The translations under genes and the position numbers were made by a program. The notes beneath the pieces were generated by a model. That model saw nothing but the letters and a program-made list of their open reading frames with translations, did not search any database and was not told the DNA's origin. Of a DNA stretch of 46,267 nt, positions 38,301-46,267 are shown one piece after another. The DNA comes from Cruorifilaria tuberocauda (lineage: Eukaryota > Nematoda > Chromadorea > Rhabditida > Onchocercidae), in contig JABVXU010000435.1 in NCBI GenBank assembly GCA_013365365.1, forward strand, positions 1 through 46,267, read 5' to 3'. How positions within the stretch are numbered: the stretch's first letter is position 1; each line of letters begins with the position of its first letter.

Positions 38301-41300
38301 AATGAAATGGAATTTTTCATTTTTCTCAAAAAAGTAGGAGAAAAAAAAATGTGAGAGACAAAATTGAATAGAATAGTTTGCAAAAAAAAAACAAAAAAAG
38401 CTATCATCGAACAGTTAAGTGATATTTTTAATTCTGGAAAACTATGATAAGTGAAAGAAAAGAAAGTAAATTTGTCATGAGATATTTTTCCGGATGTAGG
38501 AAACGGATAATGGAAAGGGAGTAAGATGATACTGCTAAAATCTACTAGGGACAAATTTTTTAAATATAAGAATATTTACCACTGAAATGATAGTTTTAGT
38601 TGTTTATCATAGTTCTTCTTGAATCCGGTCATATTTATTCTCCGGCAAACATCATTTTACTTTTCGAGAAAAATGATTAATATTATTTGGGATTTATTTT
38701 CAGTTAAACTAAGCGAATTGAAATAAGCATGAAATTCAAGTTAAGCCAAGAAGCATTTAGAATTTAACTCAGTAAATGTCGAGAAATGAGATGCTAAAAA
38801 ATGATTTGTAGAAAATGCTGAGATCGTTGTCGAATGCAAGGAACGAAATGATTGCAAATAAAGCAATCTTCGAATCAAACTGTTCAAAAACAATTTCATT
38901 TGATAACACATCTCTTCTTGTATGTTATTTATTTCTCATTCCTTTTTCCATCAAAATTAAACTTTTATTTTAATGGAAAAAATTTTTGCAAAAAAAAAAT
39001 TCATTGTTATTTATATTTTTTCCACCAAATATGCGTGCTTAGTGCAATGAAATTTCCATTTTTATTAAACTTACAGGAATAATTAACTTGAATTAATTTG
39101 AAATGATATTTGAGATAAGCTAATTTAAGTATTTCATTTTAAAGTTTACGAGACTGAATTTTATTTGATTTATTTTTTCAAGCTCTTCTGAGATTTCATT
39201 AAAATTCTTTTTTCCAACTCTATTTAATTGCATGGATTTATTTCACATTTAGCTGAATTGTTAAATTTGATGATTGTAAGTGCAACTTTTTTCCTCATTC
39301 ATAATTGCGATTGTTTCTTTCCAAAGTAAAGTAATTTATTGATTTCATGATCCAATCCGTGGAATCATTTTGTGGAGAAAATAAAATATGGAAAATGATA
39401 CGAAAACAATCATTAATACCAATTATTTAATGCATATTAATTTTAAGTTGCATTAAATTTCATAATTTTAGCCATATTAAAATCTTCAAAAAAATACACC
39501 TCCGAATGAAGTTAACTTTTATCTGCTGAAACAAAAAAAAAACTTATCATGAAAAATTTGATAAGAGAAAACTACTGATAATTTAGCATTTCTCAGTTCA
39601 TTTGAAAATTTTCAAATAACAAAGTAAATAGCATAATTTCATTACTTTACTCGTTAATTTAATAATTAATTTAAAGTTTCTAATGCTTAAGTATTTTACG
39701 TGCTAAATCAAAATGAATGTTATTGACGTTTCGCTAATTCATTTATAGCTTTTGTTTCATTTTCGCTTCACACATACTCTCTCCTCCTTGAAATACTCCA
39801 ATCCCACGATTGCCATTTTTTTCTCCCGATTCTTCCCTCTCCCCGTCTCTTGCATCATCCAGGAATTATTCCTAGTTCTACAGCTAACAATCTGCCTTGT
39901 TTTGTTAGCTTAAAATTCATTGACAAGAGGAAATCAATGAATTTTCCCATTGCTTTATGCGTCTAGTTTGGCGCATTTTTTCATCCATTCTTCATCTCTG
40001 TTATATTTTTCTTTTGGCCTAAGCTTTCAGTTGATAGAGAGCAAAGATGGGCCTTAAGGCTTCGTTTGTTGATGCTAATGCAGTATGAAAGAACTTTTTC
40101 TTCCTCTCACTTTTCCCACATTATTTTCCCGTCATTTTTCACTCCTTTCTCACCATACTTACCTCCTAATAATCCTTTCTTGTTTGTTGCTGTTGTTTTT
40201 ATAGCTGTTATTATTGTTTTATTAAATTTTTAAAGTTTGAGGAATTAAAATTTCCATAGTTTTACTGATTACTGAATTTTGTTGATTGGAAAGTTTTAAA
40301 AGTGATAATCATACTTCCTGATAAATATCACCAATGCATATCATTTTACTTTAGAAGTTCAATTTCCTTTCTTTCTTGGAAAAGTAATACTGATAATAAA
40401 ATCAAATCAAAAAGATATGATTACCGATGAGTAACAAGCAAACTGCAAACTGCAAATCGGCGGAATGCATTGCAGTAAATTGGCAAATTAGCAAGAAAGC
40501 TGTTAGGAATATGTTGATTTTAAATTTGCAAAGGAATAAAGAGTTAGCTTATTGTAAGTAATATATGAAGTAAGTGATTAAGTTAATGAATTAAATTATT
40601 TTACAGCATGCAGTGAGCGGTAATGATTTGGAACAGTGTGAAAAGCAGATATTAGTGGAGCAGTTGGGTAGCGCTTCAACAGCTACCTGTAATGATATCA
40701 TTGATGATAACGCTGGAATGGATCAATCATTTTATCCATCGTTTGTTTCTTTTTCCAATTTTACTTCAATTATCAAAATTTATTTTTCAGTAAGAGAATA
40801 TCTGATATGAAGTAAAAATTTACATTAAAGTAGAGTAAGAAAAGTAAAAAAATTAAACTGATGGCAGACAAAGTTAAAGGAGAAAACGATAAATTTAAGG
40901 AAAGTAAAAGAGCAGCGGAATTCCTCATAATTAAATATTGTACTAAGTAGTACTCATTGAATTCCATTATTTTTTTTTGGTTAATTTGAATTACTTATTG
41001 AATTCCATAATTTTACTTTAAATTATTCATTTGATTCCATAGATTTCCTTAATAAAATCATTAAAAATAAACATATTTCCTTTACTATTGAAGTGATAAG
41101 TTTGATTCGTACTTTCATTTTTTTGTTTTAATATTAATTCCCTTAAGTATGAGAAATGGAATTTAATAAAAGTTACGGTGAAACTTCTTCCCAATGCGCG
41201 AATGTTACTGAAATGGTAGAAGCCAAAAATTAAAAATATTTTTTTAATTTCTTGGATTATAAATTTTAAATTAATTACTAACAAAAAAGATACCAATTTC

Positions 41301-44300
41301 TTTCTTAGCAATATCGAAAAAAGAGATTTTAAAATGAATGATTAATTGTAGAGAAGAATTATCATCCGAAGTAACGTGTACGACAGTTTCATCTACATTA
41401 TCACTACGATCACAAGCAACAGCATCATCAATAATCAGTATGCCGGATTCGGAATTTTCCACTGGTGGTAATACGATATGTCAGGAAGACAATAACAATG
41501 GTATTACTGATAATATCGGTAGAGAAATTAATTTCATTTCTTTACACTCCATTTTTACGTACTTTTTCTTGTTTTTATAAATCTTTAAAAAATTTTTTTT
41601 TTAAAAATTACATTAAAGAAATTAATATTTAATTTATTTTCTAAAATATTGAAAGTATTATCAAAATCGAGTATTAGAAATTTCGAAAAAATAGTTTAAA
41701 CTTGAAAATTTTAAAAGATTATTGACTAATGATACAGCACAGTGTTAGACCGGACGTTACTTTGATGAAATTATGAAATTTTAACTTTAATTTAAATTTC
41801 TCGAAACATTCCAAAATATAATAATTTCTCACGTATAAATATTTCAGTATAAATTTACTTTTTTTAGAAACAAAAGTTTCATGTCGCTGTGTATCACATT
41901 TGGGCCGTTTACTTATAGACGAAGTTTATCCCTTAACAACAGAACAACTCTTTAATATTCTCTTTTCACCTACACCGTGGTATCAATATTTCCAGGAAAT
42001 TGTCAATAGAACAGGTGCTAATATATAAATCAGATTTGAATTTTGGATGCTAGTTAGTGAATTGTATAAAATTTTAAGTTAAAAAATCCTTTCCCGAAAA
42101 TTCAAACTTTCTTATTTATTTCCTATAATTCAAATAAGTGAACAATGAAATATGGACTAAATTTTTGATTTAAATTTCAGAGCACGGAAGAATGCTAAAT
42201 GTTGTGAGTGGTAAGTAAATTTCTTTTTTAACAATTTCCTTTTTATGTTTCTAACTTTTTTCTCTTCAGACTTTATTGAATATTATATTAATAACACTCA
42301 CTGATAAATAACTTTCAAATTACAATTACTCTATTTTTCTTGATTCGGTTTCTTCTATCATTTCACGTTATCAACAATTCATTAATTGATGGCATTAATC
42401 ATTGTTAGGTTACGTGGCAACATCCTGGACAACGGAAAATCCTTCGGTTACTACACGAACGGTGACTTATAATATGGCACTAAATAATGCGTTAGGTCCA
42501 AAGAGTACATCAGTTACTGAAAAACAGGTTAGTCATTTCAAATATTTTCATTTTTCATGAATTCTAGTGAAAATTATTCTACGTCAAAAACGTTTTGAAA
42601 AATGCATGCTTATTTTTTTGCTTTCTTTCTGTGTTCATTCTGTCCTCCTTTTATTCTAAGCAAATAAGCCGAAGAGAAAGTGCAAATAATTAGTGACAAA
42701 TATTATTTTATTTACTTCCACATTTCTTCCCTACACTAACAAACGTCACCCACGTTTCTTCCATATACCATCAAGTATCATCCACGTTCTTTCACCATAC
42801 CATCAAACGTCACCCACGTTTCTTCCATATACCATCAAGTATCATCCACGTTCTTTCACCATACCATCAAACGTCACCCACGTTTCTTCCGTATACCATC
42901 AAGTATCATCCACGTTCTTTCACCATACCATCAAACGTCACCCACGTTTCTTCCGTATACCATCAAGTATCATCCACGTTCTTTCACCATACCATCAAAC
43001 GTCACCCACGTTTCTTCCATATACCATCAAGTATCATCCACGTTCCTTTACCCTACCACTGAACATCACTCATGTTTCTTCGATATAACATGAAGCGTCA
43101 TCTAATGTAACTTTATCTATCATATTTCAGACGTATTACGCATTTCCCAGTGCCGATGATGGATTCAGCGTGATAAAAGAGATTCAGAATGCAGGTATAC
43201 CATGCGCTGACAATTTCATCGTTCAATGTACGTATTGCGTGATTCGGGCAGGTCACAAACACTCCAGATTACTTATACACGGTGCAATGATACAAAAGAA
43301 AAGTATTTGGGGTATTGTTAAAGGTAAAATATTTTAATTTCGCTTTAAATTATAATTACATTAGCATGAAATATTAATCTTTGCATATCTTATCTGTTAT
43401 ATATTAGTATGGGAATATTTTAAGTAACAATTTAGAGCTTTATGTGCACTCAACAGTAGACGTCATGCGTATGACATGTGATTATAATGACAGAAAATAC
43501 ATTATCACTTACGTCGCGTGTTGTTATTTCAAATACAACCACATAAAAACATGGAGATGTATTTTGTGATTAGTATATATGACGAATGTATATAACGCTT
43601 TTTGTTTTCCATACTTCCTTTTTGCAAAACGCGTGGAATTCATACCTTAAATCAAATTAATTTGATATACATATACCTATTAAAATACACCTTGATGTAA
43701 ATATTAAAATACAGTAAAATATTTTTCGATATATTTATTAAAATACATTATCTGCGAATTTATCGTAGCAGCTCATTCAACTAGCATTTCAGGAATCATT
43801 GAAAAAAATACCTACAATGGATTAGAAACGCATTATACGGTATTAGAAGAAGTATTAAAATTACTGTGTGAAGAATCAACTGAGGCAAAGCAAGCTACAG
43901 TATCGAAATCCGAAGTAACCGATAGTATAAAAATGAGCAATTTACTACCGAATAAATTGTTAAATGGGTACGCTAATATCGATATTTCTCTTCTATCGGC
44001 AAAAATTGTAAAAATTGCAAAATGTAAAAAGAATTGATGAATAATACTTAAACATATGAATTATTGATTAATTAATAATTAAATGATTTCAAGCATTTAT
44101 ATTTATATATATAGATATATATTTATATATTATGAAGAAAAAAACAAAGAAAATTTCCATTCATTAATTAGTAATGTTTGTTACTACGATTTTCGTATAT
44201 TATTCATTTCATTTCTCACATTGTTCAATAATTTTATTTTATTTTTTTTTTCCAAATTGTTCAGTGCTCTCGATATTGCTAAGGTGACTTTTTCCATATA

Positions 44301-46149
44301 ATTATTTTAATCATAAATGATTTTCTTCTCTAACTTTAAACTTATGAAAAAGTCACCTTTTAGCTATTTTACCTTTTAGCTTGTCATAAATTATTTTTAA
44401 ATAGAATTATGAATAGAATAAATAAATTATTCGATATCGTAATATTGACATGAAAAGTTCTTTTAAAATAATTACAATTTTAGATATCGATTAAATTTCA
44501 TTTTAAAAAAAAAAGCTGTTGGGGTAATTTTATCATAGTTTTTTTTATAACGTTTAGCAGAAATATTTTTCCCATGAAAAAAAAAAACTTTCCAGTTATT
44601 TTGTATCTGCAGAAAATACAACAGTAGCAAAGGGAATTCTCTTACGGAACAAACCACCGCAACAATCGTTCATCATTATCGGACGAAGATCCTGAAACCG
44701 ATTGTCGATTCGGCTGAGAATATGAGTCAGTTTTCCGTTGTCCTTTCCAATGGGTATTAATAAATTCATGTTTACAATGTTAAGAGATGAATTATTGATT
44801 TGTTTACTTTAAGCGAAATTAATGATCAAGTCTAATTACAAATCCTCCGCGAAAACTGAAAAGAACTTTTTTATTTAAAAAAATGTATAGCTAGTGGGTA
44901 TACAACTAGTCATAACAACTGAAAAATTAATTTATTATTATTCAAAGAAAAAAATCAGATCAAATTTAATATTCCAATGATGAAATGAAGAAATATTTTG
45001 AACTAAAATTCTTATCTCAATTTGATTTTAGCATAATTTAATCATTTAAGTGATATGATATCGCATATATTTTAAAATTTCTGTAGGGTAGATTTGAAAA
45101 CTTTAATATATTTTGTAAGAAATTTAAAAGAAAAGTATGCATGGGAAGTTTATATCTGAAAATCACTTATAACTCTCTAATCCTCAATCAGTATGGAGGA
45201 TCAGTTCAATTATTGATTTAGTTTTGATATTGATCATGATGTATTCTCTTGTGATAATCGATTTACTTTATGAAATTTTAAAAGTATATCAATTGTTTTA
45301 ATATAATATTGAATTATATATATGGTTTTTATGACTGATCTTGAATTTCAATTAACAATGTTTTAACTCCTGCCTAATCATTGCTTAATTATTGACTAAT
45401 AATTAACTAACAGTTTGTCCATCGTAATACAAACAATAATAATTTAAGTAATTTGTTAATCATTCCTAAGGTAATTCAATTAGAATAACTTTGAAAAATT
45501 ATAAACTCGGATAAAAATATGGAAAATGAAAGAAGCATATTCTCGATTTCCATGAGCTATAATTGATTTTTACTTCTCTATTTTTAATACTAATGTGAGG
45601 TTTTATAAAAATTAAATTTGTTTTTTTCAGAAAAAATGAAAACAGCTAATAGTAATGACTGTATTTATGATGATACTGTACGAACAGTAAACGATGCTCA
45701 AACACAAACATTTAATTTTACGGACAAAGAAACTATTGGTTGCTCCTTTAAATTTGTTATCATTTTGTAAGCTTTTAAAGAAATATTATTCAGTAATTTA
45801 CTTGAGTTAGAATTTCTATGATTACTTTGGTTTAATATTACTTGTGTTAATGTTAAGAATTTTTCGAAAATTTTAAATTAATAAAAACAAACTGAACTTT
45901 TATTATTGGAGATTCGAATTTGATTAATAATCCATTGAATAAGTAATTTTTCACAGTAAAAATTTTGCACTCAAAATTTTCTAACTTTTAAAATATCATT
46001 TTTATCTGAAATTAAGTCGATTTTTTTTCTAGGCTTTCCATATTGATTTGTTTGCAACTTTTCACTTTTCTAAAGATCTCATATATTTCGGATATTCACT
46101 GCTCCAATATAAATGCAAATTCCGCTTTCATTAAACCTGTCAACGAACG
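32339..46149 (+). CDS. GRAM and VASt domain sterol transporter, GRAMD1/Aster family (3' end outside window)
   Basis: Aster (GRAMD1) and yeast Lam proteins are ER-anchored; the GRAM domain senses plasma-membrane lipid and the VASt domain carries sterol at contact sites. Exons: 32339-32884, 33307-33475, 35474-35658, 37157-37264, 40607-40740, 41352-41518, 41868-42014, 42181-42210, 42409-42527, 43131-43323, 43793-43967, 44613-44725, 45631-45766, 46033-46149. All phases join, giving at least 779 aa, and the last exon ends at a good GTAAGT. Residues 1-240 are basic and low in recognisable structure. A divergent GRAM domain covers about 245-335, ending in FKDFCQLWRTAI. A Ser/Thr-rich linker follows. 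The VASt domain (about 437-611) has HLGRLLIDEVYPL, EQLFNILF, WTTENPSVTTRTVTY, ALGPKS, VTEKQT, AGIPCADNF, KKSIWGIVKG and IIEKNTYNGLE. A hydrophobic segment (about 734-757), formed across the last two exons, is the expected C-terminal anchor, followed by a short luminal part. Two long introns (33476-35473 and 37265-40606) lie around the GRAM exons. Confidence 0.9.
33476..35473 (+). other. Long intron before the GRAM exons
   Basis: 2 kb of AT-rich sequence without recognised exons. A further small exon encoding the expected start of the GRAM domain could be hidden here, because the model enters the domain late. Confidence 0.6.
35659..37156 (+). other. Long intron inside the GRAM domain
   Basis: 1.5 kb, AT-rich, with a CT-rich microsatellite at about 36222-36262. 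No coding sequence was recognised. Confidence 0.7.
36222..36262. repeat. (CT)n microsatellite
   Basis: TCTCTCTCTCTC with CCCTC and TTTC interruptions on the plus strand, within the 35659-37156 intron. Confidence 0.9.
37265..40606 (+). other. 3.3-kb intron with a less AT-rich patch
   Basis: This is mostly AT-rich and lacks recognised exons. The stretch of about 39765-40150 is pyrimidine-rich and visibly less AT-rich. It includes a 12-bp perfect stem (39912-39923 with 39934-39945, 10-base loop). Confidence 0.65.
42717..43106. repeat. 64-bp minisatellite made of two 32-bp half units, about 6 copies
   Basis: AAACGTCACCCACG recurs at 42741, 42805, 42869, 42933 and 42997, with a diverged copy near 43061: a strict 64-base period. 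Each unit is two related 32-base halves, CCATCAAACGTCACCCACG... and CCATCAAGTATCATCCACG.... The outer copies are degenerate and the inner ones almost identical. It lies wholly in the intron 42528-43130 of the GRAM/VASt gene. Confidence 0.95.
44278..44364. repeat. Inverted repeat with 13-bp perfect core
   Basis: AAGGTGACTTTTT (44281-44293) is the reverse complement of 44347-44359. The flanks GCTA and TAGC also match apart from two extra bases. The spacer is 53 bases. It lies in the intron 43968-44612 of the GRAM/VASt gene. Confidence 0.75.
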
Positions 46150-46267
46150 GTAAGTTAATTGGAAATTTTCAGCAAATCATTCATTGATGATTATTTCAGG
46201 TGAAATGTCTTGAAATTATAGCGATAATTAATTATTTATTATTCATTGGTGATTGATAATTATTTAT

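Noticed and set aside
42693..43088. 131-codon open frame over the minisatellite
   Set aside because: It is a by-product of a stop-free tandem repeat within an intron, and the flanking exons splice in phase without it.
42717..43106. CRISPR array
   Set aside because: The repeat units are contiguous with no unique spacers, and the genome is eukaryotic.
44265..44283. 19-base microexon (ALDIAK) in the GRAM/VASt gene
   Set aside because: It would end in phase 0, but the next exon at 44613 needs phase 2, which the exon ending at 43967 supplies directly.

Overview
The window is strongly AT-rich eukaryotic nuclear DNA. Its genes are split by many introns that nearly all end in TTTCAG or TTTTAG, several starts sit just behind a spliced-leader-type acceptor, and two genes end in ShKT domains. 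This points to a nematode. A fragment of an alphaproteobacterial (Wolbachia-like) dCTP deaminase gene in one intergenic region makes a filarial nematode (Onchocercidae) the best guess. The species cannot be fixed from the sequence alone. No bacterial operon, CRISPR array, tRNA or rRNA was seen. All exon models below were joined by hand from reading frame, splice sites and protein family alignment recalled from memory.

Layout. (1) 100-4169 (+): 3' part of a secreted M14 zinc carboxypeptidase with a C-terminal ShKT domain; its start lies upstream of the window. (2) 7001-16840 (+): a complete second M14 carboxypeptidase (about 543 aa) with signal peptide, propeptide, catalytic domain and ShKT domain. 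The two are diverged tandem paralogues. (3) 17297-23120 (-): vps-51, a GARP/EARP tethering-complex subunit, in 15 core exons plus one extra in-frame 39-codon exon. (4) 23934-24206 (+): remnant of a bacterial dcd gene. (5) 24428-26075 (+): snx-3, a complete 164-aa PX-domain sorting nexin. (6) 26076-32338: 6.3 kb without a recognisable gene, holding short repeats and a hairpin. (7) 32339-46149 (+), running off the window: a GRAM plus VASt plus transmembrane protein of the GRAMD1/Aster sterol-transporter family.

How the genes relate. vps-51 and snx-3 are head to head across 1.3 kb, and both families act in endosome-to-Golgi retrograde transport, so shared regulation is possible. The dcd remnant lies in that shared upstream region. 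The carboxypeptidases probably act outside the cell or in the secretory pathway. They differ at the residue that in pancreatic enzymes sets substrate specificity (Ala versus Glu), which suggests division of labour after duplication. The Aster-like protein would work at ER-plasma membrane contacts; its GRAM domain is short and divergent while its VASt domain is well kept.

Points for a second look: the bacterial dcd fragment; the extra vps-51 exon inside an otherwise gap-free conserved helix; a zero-loop palindrome centred on TGACGTCA; two near-perfect intronic or intergenic hairpins; a 64-bp minisatellite built from two 32-bp half units inside a VASt-gene intron; and a GC-AG intron in the second carboxypeptidase.
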